From the NCBI RefSeq assembly GCF_000236165.1, contig NZ_CM001373.1, positions 1,688,777 through 1,752,776 on the forward strand: DNA of 64,000 nt, in the 5' to 3' direction. Under the pieces are notes generated by a model. That model was not told the DNA's origin. It did not search any database and saw nothing but the letters and a program-made list of their open reading frames with translations. Position numbers and translations under genes: made by a program. Positions 37,134 to 46,173 of this stretch are shown one piece after another. Origin of the DNA: Fluoribacter dumoffii NY 23 (GTDB taxonomy: Bacteria > Pseudomonadota > Gammaproteobacteria > Legionellales > Legionellaceae). Every line of letters begins with the position of its first letter. Position 1 is the stretch's first letter.

Positions 37134-39236
37134 TCATTTTTCATCAAATCGAATCGGTTTTCTGCCTTCAATTGTCGTTATTGATAATGAATTAGTAATA
37201 ATTTTTGGAGTAATAAAAATAAGGAGCTCATCGTTTTTAAGCGATATTTGCGTATTTTTAAATAAATTTCCCACAACAGGTAGCTGGCCAAAAAAAGGTA
37301 CCCGAGTTATTTTTTTACTCTTATCCTGCTGATAAATACCACCAAGAACAATTGTTTGCCCATTACTGACCAGGACGTTTGTTTGAATTTCTTTAGTCAA
37401 TATTGAAGGTACGCCATTAAATAACTGGGGAGAGGCAGTATCCTGATTGATTTTCAACTCCATAAGAATCTTACTGTCAGGAGTAATTTGTGGGGTTACC
37501 TTTAAACTCAAGACTGCTTTTTTGAATGCTACAGCCGTTGCTCCACTTGAGGTAGCTTCCTGATAGGGAATTTCTTGGCCGGAATCAATTAAAGCAGGTT
37601 GCTGATTTGCAGTAATCAGTCTCGGACTTGAAATCAACTCAGCAAGCCCTTCGCTTTCCAGCGCAGACAGCTCAAGATCCAGTAAAATATTATCACCCAG
37701 TTGGGCTAATGCAATACCAACTGACGCGGGCACTGCACCCGTTACAGGAGCTGCAACCAAATCGAGGTTCAATCTGTCTGTAAATGGGACCACATTTGCA
37801 GGGGCAACACCTTGGGCCATCTGATTCGCACCAGCCAATGTACCGCTTAAATGCGGGGGTTTGGAAACACCCCATCGTATTCCCAAATCTTGTGCGAAAT
37901 CTTTGGTAACCTCGACAATTCGTGCTTCAATAAGTACCTGCTTGACAGGTACATCCAACTGTTTGATTAAATCTCTGACTTCATCAATTTTAGTACCGCT
38001 GTCCTGAATCCAAATTGTATTCGTTCGCGTGTCGACACTTACTTTACCCTTATCAGAGAGAAGTGAATTTTGTTTGTCTTTAATCAAAATGGCAAGATCA
38101 GTGGCTTTGGCATAATTAATTTGGATGAGTTCCGATCGAACCGGCTCAAGCTTTTGAATAATATTCTGATTTTTAAGCTCTTCTGCCTCCATTTTATCAA
38201 AAGTAGCCTTATAATCTACCAATATCACATTTCCCGTCTGGCGCTTTGCCAGCCCCTGGGTAGTCAAAATAATATCTAAAGCTTGATCCCAGGGAATATT
38301 ATTTAACCTTAAAGTGATATTACCTTGTACTTTATCACTCACTACAATATTAAGTCCGGTGAAATCAGCCAGTAACTGTAAGACCGCGCGTATACTGATA
38401 TTCTGAAAATTCAAAGAAATTCTTCTTCCTGAGAAAACTTTCTTTTTTAATTTAGCCTGTTGTGCTTCCTCTTGGGTGAGGGGGAACACATCAATCATGA
38501 ATTGTTTGTTTACCTGGTAAACATACTGACCAAAACTCCCCTTGTTAGATAACACCATATGCGCATTTTTCCCTACTTGCTGGAAAGTAACCAGTTTCAC
38601 CGGACTGCGAAAATCAGATACATCAAAACGTTTTCTTAACTGCAGAGGGATTTTGGTGTTTAAAAATTTAACAAGAATTTCCTTCCCATGTTCTTCAACT
38701 TCAACAGGTACACTGGTACTTGAAAGATTGACTATTGCCCGCCCCCCTTGCCGCTCAACTCCGCGAAAATCAAAATGATTCACTTCATAACTGGTTTTAA
38801 CGGGTCGATGTGTCACTAAAACTTCTTTAGGGCCTTTAAATAATTCATTACTTTTACCATTCAAGATAAGTGTATAAACCTTTCCTGAGATTGAGCCTAA
38901 ATAGGGTACAGGATAATTTAAATCCAGAACGGCACGAATACGCGAACCTACTGCAACAAGGGTATAGGTATTGAGAGAGCCTATCTTTACTGCTTTGGTT
39001 TTTTGATCAACAGGTATTTGTAAATTGGAATCAATGAAATCAAGGACTATGCGTGCCGGTTTTTGGGTAACGAAACTTGCAGGTTCTTGCTTAAGAGGTC
39101 GCGCAAATTCGAAATCCATACGCAACTTCTCCTCAGGTAAAGGAATTACCTTTACTGATAAAAGCGGGTTATTTTGGGCAACAGCTATACTTAAGCTCAT
39201 ACCAATTAAAATGAAAAAAGCAGCTATTTTCCGCAC
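37134..39236 (-). CDS. pilQ: Type IV pilus secretin PilQ
   Basis: A 700-residue outer-membrane secretin through which the pilus emerges. A signal peptide (RKIAAFFILIGMSLSIAVA) is followed by AMIN domains for peptidoglycan binding (about 25-245), the STN and N-domains (about 275-430, with ISLNFQNISIRAVLQLLADF), and the secretin pore domain (about 440-690). The secretin signature VLGGIYQQDKSKKITRVPFF and the end segment DELLIFITPKII are present. It begins eight bases after pilP and ends the pilMNOPQ operon. Outer-membrane delivery normally needs a pilotin and PilP contact. Confidence 0.95.
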   Translation of the reverse strand: MRKIAAFFILIGMSLSIAVAQNNPLLSVKVIPLPEEKLRMDFEFARPLKQEPASFVTQKPARIVLDFIDSNLQIPVDQKTKAVKIGSLNTYTLVAVGSRIRAVLDLNYPVPYLGSISGKVYTLILNGKSNELFKGPKEVLVTHRPVKTSYEVNHFDFRGVERQGGRAIVNLSSTSVPVEVEEHGKEILVKFLNTKIPLQLRKRFDVSDFRSPVKLVTFQQVGKNAHMVLSNKGSFGQYVYQVNKQFMIDVFPLTQEEAQQAKLKKKVFSGRRISLNFQNISIRAVLQLLADFTGLNIVVSDKVQGNITLRLNNIPWDQALDIILTTQGLAKRQTGNVILVDYKATFDKMEAEELKNQNIIQKLEPVRSELIQINYAKATDLAILIKDKQNSLLSDKGKVSVDTRTNTIWIQDSGTKIDEVRDLIKQLDVPVKQVLIEARIVEVTKDFAQDLGIRWGVSKPPHLSGTLAGANQMAQGVAPANVVPFTDRLNLDLVAAPVTGAVPASVGIALAQLGDNILLDLELSALESEGLAELISSPRLITANQQPALIDSGQEIPYQEATSSGATAVAFKKAVLSLKVTPQITPDSKILMELKINQDTASPQLFNGVPSILTKEIQTNVLVSNGQTIVLGGIYQQDKSKKITRVPFFGQLPVVGNLFKNTQISLKNDELLIFITPKIITNSLSITTIEGRKPIRFDEK

Positions 39237-39244
39237 TTTCGCTC

Positions 39245-39756
39245 CTACTTCCCAGTATATAATTCAATCGTGGTTCTATGTTTTTCCCACTTTCCTGAGG
39301 TTTGTGTTGTTTCTATCAATTGAATTGCATCATTTTTAATCGATACAATACGGCCATAATTCTGTCCCATATAATTCCCTACGCGCACATGAGTAATATC
39401 TGAATTAGGGAGTTTTATCAATGCCCAGGTTTCATTATCTTGTCTTAAAGTACCTACAAATTTTAATGCATCCAGTGGATAAGATTCTAATGGTTCTTTA
39501 GGCCGGTTTTTATCCGGTGCATTCAGATCAACCTGTTTTTGGGGACCAATCAATTTAAAGGGATTGCGTCTGTTAGCACTTTCAGGAAATACAAACGTAG
39601 GCAAAGGTGAAAATGAAGGAATGGGTTCAATTTGTCTGGTTTTTCTGTTCTTCACTTCATGGATGTAATGCCTCAAATCACTGTTATCAGCGGAGCATGC
39701 AACCAGTAATAAAGATAATGAACAAATACAGGCAATTTTTGTTTTCGGCTCATCAT
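39245..39756 (-). CDS. pilP: Type IV pilus alignment lipoprotein PilP, with an apparent one-base frameshift in the signal peptide
   Basis: The body of PilP is intact: the RQIEPIPSFSPLPTFVF linker, SYPLDALKFVGTL and the C-terminal beta domain ending TTIELYTGK. Upstream in the same frame is an ideal lipoprotein signal, IACICSLSLLLVAC, with the lipobox LVAC ending at 39695. This frame has no ATG, GTG or TTG between its upstream stop (39791-39793) and the lipobox. The natural start, ATG at 39756 overlapping the pilO stop as ATGA, is one base out of frame. One extra A in the A-rich tract (about 39735-39745) would give a perfect lipoprotein. The alternative TTG at 39676 would lose the signal and lipid anchor. 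PilP links PilNO to PilQ. Confidence 0.8.
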
Positions 39757-40352
39757 TGTGTGCGGTATCGATATATTTTAGCAGTAATGTTCATCACCAA
39801 TTCATCTCCCGAGACTATTTTTTGATCTTTGGAAGACACCCCTTCAATAGAAAAATCATGTAACGTTACAATACGATTCATCTGGGCCACGCGACTTACA
39901 AACATCGCCAATTGAAAATAAGTTCCAACTACAGAAATTTTTATAGGCAATTCCACATAAAAATCATGTGATACTTCTGGCTGCGGCGCAAACAATTCAA
40001 ACGTTAATCCTAATGCCACCCCTGTTTTAGATATCTCTTCCAATAAACCCGGCATTTCATTTTTTTCTGGGAGCTGCTTCAACATCGATACAAAGCGCTC
40101 ACTCATAATTTTTAACTCTTCTCGATAGGCGGGTAAATTAAACAACTGTCTTTGTTTGTTTTCCAGATCAGTTTTTAAAGTTGCTTCCTGTCCTTTCAAC
40201 CTATCAAACTGATTAAAGTTATCTTGTATGATAAGCCAATATCCCAAGCCGATAATTAAAAGGCTTACCCCTATAAGAACACTTATTTTGACCGCTAGCG
40301 GCCATTGTCCCACATTTTCCAGAGTTAGTTCATTCAGGTTAATGCTATTCAT
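39753..40352 (-). CDS. pilO: Type IV pilus inner-membrane protein PilO
   Basis: A 199-residue bitopic protein with a short cytoplasmic N-terminus, one transmembrane helix (about 22-44, LAVKISVLIGVSLLIIGLGY), a coiled coil around residues 50-90 and a periplasmic ferredoxin-like domain. It pairs with PilN to form the alignment subcomplex between PilM and PilQ. Its start overlaps the pilN stop by four bases, and its stop TGA overlaps the expected ATG of pilP. Confidence 0.93.
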   Translation of the reverse strand: MNSINLNELTLENVGQWPLAVKISVLIGVSLLIIGLGYWLIIQDNFNQFDRLKGQEATLKTDLENKQRQLFNLPAYREELKIMSERFVSMLKQLPEKNEMPGLLEEISKTGVALGLTFELFAPQPEVSHDFYVELPIKISVVGTYFQLAMFVSRVAQMNRIVTLHDFSIEGVSSKDQKIVSGDELVMNITAKIYRYRTQ

Positions 40353-40936
40353 AGTTTAATCCCGATCTGGAATTGAGGCGCTAGGATAAAAGTTAGTTTA
40401 AATTCATTTTTAGCAATCGGGTTTTTCTCTTTTTCATTAGTTTTATTATTCTCTTCGCTCTTGATTTCACTTAGAACCGGATTATGAAGCCAATCATTAT
40501 TTTCTATGTTTTTCATTAATATGGAAACAAAAGTATTCGACTCAGTGTACCCGGTAACGGAGATGGTATCATTTTTGCCCTCGACTTTGGTAAAATAAAT
40601 CCCCGATGGCGTGACCTTAATGAGTTCATCAAATAAGTGCACCATTAAGGTGCGGGTAGATTGTAAATGCTGAACTATGGACATTCTGGAAATAAGCATT
40701 TCTCTGGCTTTTTCCAGATTTTTAATTTCTCTCAATTGCGCATCCATATCATTAATTTCTTTTTGAAGCATTTGATTGCGAGTGATTTGGTTACTTACTA
40801 AGCCCGAAGCATAAGAGTTTATTAAAAAAACGATAAACGCCGCTGCCACGACGCACCCAAGCAACATGGTGGCAAACAGTTTCTTTTCCTGCTCCCGTTT
40901 TAACTCGCGCCAGGGAAGAAGGTTAATCTGCGTCAT
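40349..40936 (-). CDS. pilN: Type IV pilus inner-membrane protein PilN
   Basis: A 195-residue bitopic protein. The N-terminal TQINLLPWRELKREQEK is the conserved peptide that docks into PilM. A transmembrane helix follows (about 22-45, LFATMLLGCVVAAAFIVFLI), then a coiled coil and a periplasmic ferredoxin-like domain. A lysine- and asparagine-rich patch near 158-175 (SEENNKTNEKEKNP) is a short species-specific insertion. It lies six bases after pilM and overlaps pilO by four. Confidence 0.94.
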   Translation of the reverse strand: MTQINLLPWRELKREQEKKLFATMLLGCVVAAAFIVFLINSYASGLVSNQITRNQMLQKEINDMDAQLREIKNLEKAREMLISRMSIVQHLQSTRTLMVHLFDELIKVTPSGIYFTKVEGKNDTISVTGYTESNTFVSILMKNIENNDWLHNPVLSEIKSEENNKTNEKEKNPIAKNEFKLTFILAPQFQIGIKL

Positions 40937-40942
40937 ATAATC

Positions 40943-42007
40943 TCACTTAATATCCCTTAAGGCCAAACCACAAGCAACCATCAGTGCTGGAGCATCATTA
41001 TTGATAGAATCCAGATTTACCATTCTGCCCGGGGTCATATTGGCAAAGGGATTAGCAATCGTGGTGCTCATCCCAAGCCGCTCCTGAACCAACGAAACCA
41101 GCCCGGGAAGTTTTGCTAATCCACCCGCTAACAGGATATGGTCAACATCCCCGTCCTGACTGGTAGAATAAAAAAACTGCAGGGTTCTCTTGATTTGCAA
41201 TAAAATATCTTCTTTGAATGGCTCTAAAACTTCCTTTTCATAGTCTTCAGGTAATTCTCCATTTTCTTTTGCAAGCGCCGCTTGTTCCAGGGTCATTTTA
41301 TAATGTTCTGCAATGGACTCGATTAATTGTTTACCGCCAAATTTTTCTTCCCTGGAATAGACTAATTTCATTGCTTGCAGAACAAATAAATGGGTATAGC
41401 ATGCACCAATATCAATAATGGCAATGGTTTTATCCTTTCCGGATGCAGGTAAATCTTTTATAAGTTGTTGTGAGGCACGCTCCACGGCAAAAGACTCTAC
41501 ATCAATTACCACCGCATCCAAACCCGCCCGAACTGCGGTTTCAACACGCTGGTTTACATTTTCGGCTCGTGATGCAACTATGAGAACATCGAGCATATGC
41601 GGATTTTTTTCAGAATGGCCTAAAATTTCAAAATCAAGATTAATTTCATCTATAGGATAAGGGATGTATTTATCAGCCTCGGCAACAATCAACTCCTCCA
41701 TTTCATCATCATTTAAACCTTCATTGATTTGTATTAATTTACTGATAACGGATGCGTCAGGAACAGCCAATGCGGCCTGTTTGCATGGAGTATGCAAGCG
41801 TTCGATTACTTTTTTAATACAACGTGAAACCGTTTCTATGTCTTTAATTGTGTTTCCATCCATTGCATTTGAGGGTAATACTTCACGTCCATAGTTCTCA
41901 ACGACAAGCGCCCCGTCTTGCCCTGAAATTTCCAATACTTTAACCGTGGTTGATGTTATATCTATTCCGAGAATTGAACGATGCTTGGGTTGAAACAATT
42001 TGAGCAT
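40943..42007 (-). CDS. pilM: Type IV pilus assembly actin-like ATPase PilM
   Basis: A 354-residue cytoplasmic actin-fold protein. SILGIDITSTTVKVLEIS is the first phosphate loop, IAIIDIGACYTHLFVL the second, and DHILLAGGLAKLPGLVSLVQERL the adenosine motif. The cytoplasmic tail of PilN binds its groove. I start it at the ATG at 42007 (MLKLFQPKHRS), the usual PilM start. The frame extends ten codons upstream, with AGGA just before 42007. It heads the pilMNOPQ operon. Confidence 0.95.
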   Translation of the reverse strand: MLKLFQPKHRSILGIDITSTTVKVLEISGQDGALVVENYGREVLPSNAMDGNTIKDIETVSRCIKKVIERLHTPCKQAALAVPDASVISKLIQINEGLNDDEMEELIVAEADKYIPYPIDEINLDFEILGHSEKNPHMLDVLIVASRAENVNQRVETAVRAGLDAVVIDVESFAVERASQQLIKDLPASGKDKTIAIIDIGACYTHLFVLQAMKLVYSREEKFGGKQLIESIAEHYKMTLEQAALAKENGELPEDYEKEVLEPFKEDILLQIKRTLQFFYSTSQDGDVDHILLAGGLAKLPGLVSLVQERLGMSTTIANPFANMTPGRMVNLDSINNDAPALMVACGLALRDIK

Positions 42008-42169
42008 GTGTCCTATTCCCTTGAATCTTCCATGCATTCAAAAAACACTCCTCTAGAACCATTTCTTGATGTTAACGTAAGCTATTAAAAAATTACAATG
42101 TTTTCTGCATTTGTTACCATAGCATAAATGATTATAAATTGTCATTTTTACCACTTCATCATCACCAAC

Positions 42170-42198
42170 TTGCACTTCGCAAAAACATTTAATATAGT
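42170..42198 (+). promoter_or_regulatory. Promoter of the coiled-coil gene
   Basis: TTGCAC (42170-42175) and TATAGT (42193-42198) are exactly 17 bases apart, about 55 bases before the start at 42253. Both boxes match four or five of six consensus bases. It gives the inserted gene its own promoter, independent of pilM and mrcA. Confidence 0.6.
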
Positions 42199-42252
42199 GA
42201 AAGACCAACTTGTAAGGGGATTTCACATTTTATGCTTTAAAAGGAGATTGGC

Positions 42253-43332
42253 ATGACTCGATTAGAAGAATTAATTTATTCACTCGCTACCGTTATAGTA
42301 CGTTATCATGATGCACAGCGAGTACCTCGTAAATTAGTCGATGAAAATGACCCTACGGTACTCAAAGAAAAATCTCGCGAATCTGCCAAAAAAATAATCC
42401 AAAATACTGAAGTTAATTTTGACATACGGCTAAAAGAACTCATCGTTGCCTGTACCGCAGACTATGCAGATCGCAAACCCTTCCTTAGTTTTCTTTTACA
42501 CGAAATAACTTTTCTTAAAGCTCAGCTGGATAGAAAGGTTCCCTACTCCCCAGAAGAATTGGGATTATATCGCCAACAAATAATTCAACTTCTTTTGGAT
42601 TTCCAGCAGTTATTGAAGGTCTCGAAAGACAAAGTATTTAAAGTAACACACAGCAGCTTCACTGACGAACCACTTCGTATTGAGTTAAATGGATTGATGA
42701 ATAACAGCTGGTTTGAAAACTCTTATTGTAATTCAGGTCTTCTAATTATGGATGAAGTTCTGGATAAATGCAGACTGTCAATAAAATCCAGTCCGGAAGC
42801 CATCAAAAATTATGCCTATGATTTATGCGAGGAGCATGAAAAGACCTTACCCAATAAAGAAAATCTGCGATTAAAAGAAGAACTGCAGCAAAAAGAAGAA
42901 ACCGCTGAAAAAGAAAAAGCCCAAAGAGAAAAAGCCGAGAAAGAAAATTTAGAGTTAAAAGAAAAATTGAAGGAATTAGAGGAAACCGCAGAGAGAGAAA
43001 AGACGGCAAGAGAGAAGCTCGAGAAAGAAAAGTCGGAAATAGAGGCTCAATTACTGGAAAAAGATACCAAACTGCAGGAAGCGGAAGAAAAAAATAAAAC
43101 ACAACAAGTAATTATTAATGAGTTACAGAACTATAAAAAGTCAAAGGAAGAAGAGGGAGGGCTGATTCGGCGCTATCCAGTTATGGCCCCTGCTTATATG
43201 ACAGGTTTGGCTGGAATTCTTCAACAAAGAGGAGCAACGAACGCTCGTTTTTTCCCAATAGTCCCCCAAATAACTCCCTCGTCATCTGAAAATGTGGTTG
43301 AAGATGAGACCCCCTCACTGATTAACGAATAA
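42253..43332 (+). CDS. Coiled-coil hypothetical protein, candidate effector
   Basis: A 359-residue protein with AAGGAG six bases before the ATG. Residues 1-200 are predicted helical and soluble (LEELIYSLATVIVRYHDA at the start). Residues about 205-300 are a long charged coiled coil of E/K heptads (EKEKAQREKAEKENLELKEK). The C-terminus (about 305-359) turns hydrophobic and then acidic, ending VVEDETPSLINE. No signal peptide. The gene splits the usual divergent pilM/mrcA pair and has its own promoter. Coiled-coil proteins with acidic tails are frequent among Legionella effectors, so that is my guess. No specific family is recognised. Confidence 0.75.
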   Translation: MTRLEELIYSLATVIVRYHDAQRVPRKLVDENDPTVLKEKSRESAKKIIQNTEVNFDIRLKELIVACTADYADRKPFLSFLLHEITFLKAQLDRKVPYSPEELGLYRQQIIQLLLDFQQLLKVSKDKVFKVTHSSFTDEPLRIELNGLMNNSWFENSYCNSGLLIMDEVLDKCRLSIKSSPEAIKNYAYDLCEEHEKTLPNKENLRLKEELQQKEETAEKEKAQREKAEKENLELKEKLKELEETAEREKTAREKLEKEKSEIEAQLLEKDTKLQEAEEKNKTQQVIINELQNYKKSKEEEGGLIRRYPVMAPAYMTGLAGILQQRGATNARFFPIVPQITPSSSENVVEDETPSLINE

Positions 43333-43353
43333 GGGGAAGAGACTTTGTTCCAT

Positions 43354-43393
43354 GTGTTTCATTGGATTTTGTCACGGAAATTCAATGAAACAC
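43354..43393. terminator. Inverted repeat after the coiled-coil gene
   Basis: GTGTTTCATTG (43354-43364) and its exact complement (43383-43393) form an 11-base stem that can be extended inward with G-U pairs. It lies 22 bases past the stop. No T-tract follows, so it may be a processing or stability hairpin rather than a strong terminator. Confidence 0.45.
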
Positions 43394-43457
43394 GAAATAA
43401 AGTACTAAAATTACCCTCTTTTTTGCACAAAACTCGCAATCTTATCGAGAATCACTG

Positions 43458-43463
43458 TATAAT
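43458..43463 (+). promoter_or_regulatory. -10 element of mrcA
   Basis: A perfect TATAAT lies 35 bases before the mrcA start. No good -35 is found at 16-18 bases, although a TTGCAC is present further upstream. Confidence 0.4.
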
Positions 43464-43498
43464 ATCCGCCAAATTTTATTTAAAGAACACATGACTCT

Positions 43499-45868
43499 AT
43501 GAAAATGGCATACTTCTGGCGTAAAGGTCTATGGGCGCTGATGAGCCTGTTTTTTGTTTTGATAGTAGCAGGTAGTTTCTTATACCTCTATCTTGAAAGC
43601 CAACTCCCCAATGTAGATTCCTTAAAAACAGTACAATTGCAAGTACCTTTACAAATTTTTAGTAAGGAAGGTTTGCTAATCCAGGAATATGGTGAAAAAA
43701 AACGAATCCCCGTCACCTATGATGAAATACCGCCTATGCTCATTCATGCATTGATTGCTACCGAAGATCAGCGCTTTTTTGAACATCCTGGCGTTGATGT
43801 TTTAGGTCTTGGCCGCGCAGCAGTACGTATGGTGAAAACCGGAACAAAATCTCAGGGCGGCAGTACCATTACCATGCAAGTGGCACGCAATTTCTTTCTA
43901 AGCCGCAAAAAAACCTTTTTACGTAAATTTAATGAGATCATGCTGGCTATAAAAATAGACAGGGAGTTGAGCAAAGAAAAAATCCTTGAGCTCTACCTTA
44001 ACCGAATTTACCTTGGGAATCGTGCTTATGGGGTAGGTGCTGCAGCAATGGTCTATTACGGCAAAACCCTCAAAGAATTAAACCTGGCTGAATTAGCGAT
44101 GATTGCGGGCCTTCCTCAAGCCCCTTCCACACAAAATCCAATTGCGAACCCCCTTGCCGCCAAAAAACGCCGCGATCATGTGTTAGAGCGCTTATTGGAA
44201 GAGCATTATATTAATGAAGAACAGTATCAAAATGCCATTAATCAACCTATTACTGCCAAATATCATGGTACCAACATTGAGGTAAAAGCACCGTATGTAG
44301 CTGAAATGATTCGTCAGTCCCTATACGACAATTTCGGTCCGGATGCCTATACAAAAGGCTATAAAGTATACACAACCATTGATGGGAAATTACAAAATAC
44401 CGCCAATGATGTAGTTGAAAAAAATTTAATAGCCTATGACCATCGGCATGGTTATCGTGGACCTGTTGCCACTATTGGCGAAAAAGACAGCAAATCCTTA
44501 CGGGCAATTCAAAAGAACCTGGAGAAATATCCGGAGCTTAACCATCTTGTTCCTGCAGTAGTTACTGAAGTACATGAAAGAGAGGCTACAGCTAAATTAC
44601 AAAGTGGACAAACCATTCTTATTCCCTGGGCTGGCATGTCCTGGGCTAGGCCCGCTCTGAAAAATGGTTGGGTAGGGAAGTCACCTTCCAAAGCAATGCA
44701 AATTGTTGCTGTTGGGGATATTATTTATGTTCGCTCCACCAAAGACCATTGGGAGTTATCGCAGATTCCTGAAGCTGAATCAGCGATGGTAGCACTTAAC
44801 CCTAAAAATGGGGCTATAGAAGTTCTTGTTGGTGGATTCAATTTCCAAAAAAGTAAATTTAATCGCGCCACCCAATCAAGCAGACAACCTGGTTCAAGCT
44901 TTAAACCCTTTGTATATGCAGCCGCATTAAATAATGGTTATTCTCTGGCCACATTAATTAATGATGCACCTATTGTCGTTGATGACCCCAGCCAACCTAA
45001 TCTCTGGCGCCCCCATAATGTAAACCTTAAATTTAATGGACCAACACGTTTAAAACAGGCTTTGGTCCAATCCAAGAATCTCGTTTCCATCCGCATCCTC
45101 GATGATATAGGCATTAATTACACCATCGATTTTCTAACTCGTTTCGGATTTAACAAGAAGACTCTTCCCAAGGGGCTGTCTCTGGCCTTAGGCAGTTTAT
45201 CCATCAGTCCTATGGACCTTACTGCTGCTTATGCCATTTTCGCAAACGGCGGCTACAAAGTTGAGCCTTATCTCATTGATCATATTACTGATACAGAAGG
45301 TAAAATTTTGTTACAAGCCAAACCCACCATCGTGTGTAACAACTGCAATGAGAATGTGGATCACTCCACCCTTGCACCTCGAGTCCTTCCCGAAGACATT
45401 ACCTTTTTGATGTATACCGCATTAAAAGATGTAGTTCAGCATGGTACTGCACGTGCAGCTCGTGTGCTCAACCGTCAAGATATAGCAGGTAAAACAGGCA
45501 CAACCAATGACCAGGTAGATGCCTGGTTTGCGGGGTTTAATTCTGATCTTGTGGTGACAACCTGGATTGGTTTTGATAATCCAAAATCCTTACATGAATA
45601 TGCAGCGGGACTTGCTCTGCCTTTATGGATAGACTTTATGAAAGTTGCTTTAAAAGGAAAACCGGAAAGCGAAATGAAGCAGCCTGAGAACATAGTCGCT
45701 GTCCGTATTGATCCTCACAGCGGCTTGTTGGCTCATCCGAATCAGGCAAATGGAATCATTGAGTATTTTCGTAATAAGGAAGTTCCTGCAGAAGAGGAAC
45801 CAACCCCTGTTTATAACGCAAGCAATGATCAGCAGCAACTGCCACCCGGCGAGGACAGTTTGTTTTAA
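43499..45868 (+). CDS. mrcA: Penicillin-binding protein 1A (bifunctional)
   Basis: A 789-residue class A penicillin-binding protein that polymerises and cross-links peptidoglycan. One N-terminal transmembrane helix (about 9-32). The glycosyltransferase domain (GT51) has ATEDQRFFEHPGVD with catalytic E89 and the block QGGSTITMQVARN. The OB-like insert typical of PBP1A (about 310-425) is present. The transpeptidase motifs are S466-S-F-K469, SKN at 525-527 and KTGT at 665-668. It lies divergent from pilM as in many gammaproteobacteria, but separated from it by the inserted coiled-coil gene. Confidence 0.95.
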   Translation: MKMAYFWRKGLWALMSLFFVLIVAGSFLYLYLESQLPNVDSLKTVQLQVPLQIFSKEGLLIQEYGEKKRIPVTYDEIPPMLIHALIATEDQRFFEHPGVDVLGLGRAAVRMVKTGTKSQGGSTITMQVARNFFLSRKKTFLRKFNEIMLAIKIDRELSKEKILELYLNRIYLGNRAYGVGAAAMVYYGKTLKELNLAELAMIAGLPQAPSTQNPIANPLAAKKRRDHVLERLLEEHYINEEQYQNAINQPITAKYHGTNIEVKAPYVAEMIRQSLYDNFGPDAYTKGYKVYTTIDGKLQNTANDVVEKNLIAYDHRHGYRGPVATIGEKDSKSLRAIQKNLEKYPELNHLVPAVVTEVHEREATAKLQSGQTILIPWAGMSWARPALKNGWVGKSPSKAMQIVAVGDIIYVRSTKDHWELSQIPEAESAMVALNPKNGAIEVLVGGFNFQKSKFNRATQSSRQPGSSFKPFVYAAALNNGYSLATLINDAPIVVDDPSQPNLWRPHNVNLKFNGPTRLKQALVQSKNLVSIRILDDIGINYTIDFLTRFGFNKKTLPKGLSLALGSLSISPMDLTAAYAIFANGGYKVEPYLIDHITDTEGKILLQAKPTIVCNNCNENVDHSTLAPRVLPEDITFLMYTALKDVVQHGTARAARVLNRQDIAGKTGTTNDQVDAWFAGFNSDLVVTTWIGFDNPKSLHEYAAGLALPLWIDFMKVALKGKPESEMKQPENIVAVRIDPHSGLLAHPNQANGIIEYFRNKEVPAEEEPTPVYNASNDQQQLPPGEDSLF

Positions 45869-46173
45869 TCTTCTCTGTTCTCACAATTGACAGCGAGTGC
45901 AACTCCAAGGAGATGCGCCATCATTAAATTGTGCACAATTTCTGATATACCCAGGCCCTGTCGAGGATTTGCGGATCCAGAAGTTGTGCTTAATCCTAAA
46001 GTATATAGACAAGCAAAATTGCTGGGAATGCATACAAAATCAAATCTCAGGCAACGAAAGTTATAATCAAATGGAAGGGATAATCACTAATTTCCAGATT
46101 TTGTTTGCTCATCCAGAATGAATCATCGCCTGGGTAAACTCTTGTGCACCCAGGCTATACACATATGAGAAAA
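45869..46173. other. 305-base gap between convergent mrcA and ald
   Basis: A plus-strand frame at 45897-46121 opens with GTG, has no ribosome-binding site and does not look like a protein. The only structure is an eight-base stem GCCTGGGT/ACCCAGGC (46128-46135 with 46148-46155), a possible weak terminator for either gene. Nothing else is seen. Confidence 0.5.

Noticed and set aside
39245-39676. pilP starting at TTG 39676 as a complete gene
   Set aside because: This start would remove the signal peptide and lipobox that are plainly encoded just upstream in the same frame.
45897-46121. 74-codon frame after mrcA
   Set aside because: GTG start without a ribosome-binding site and no recognisable pattern.
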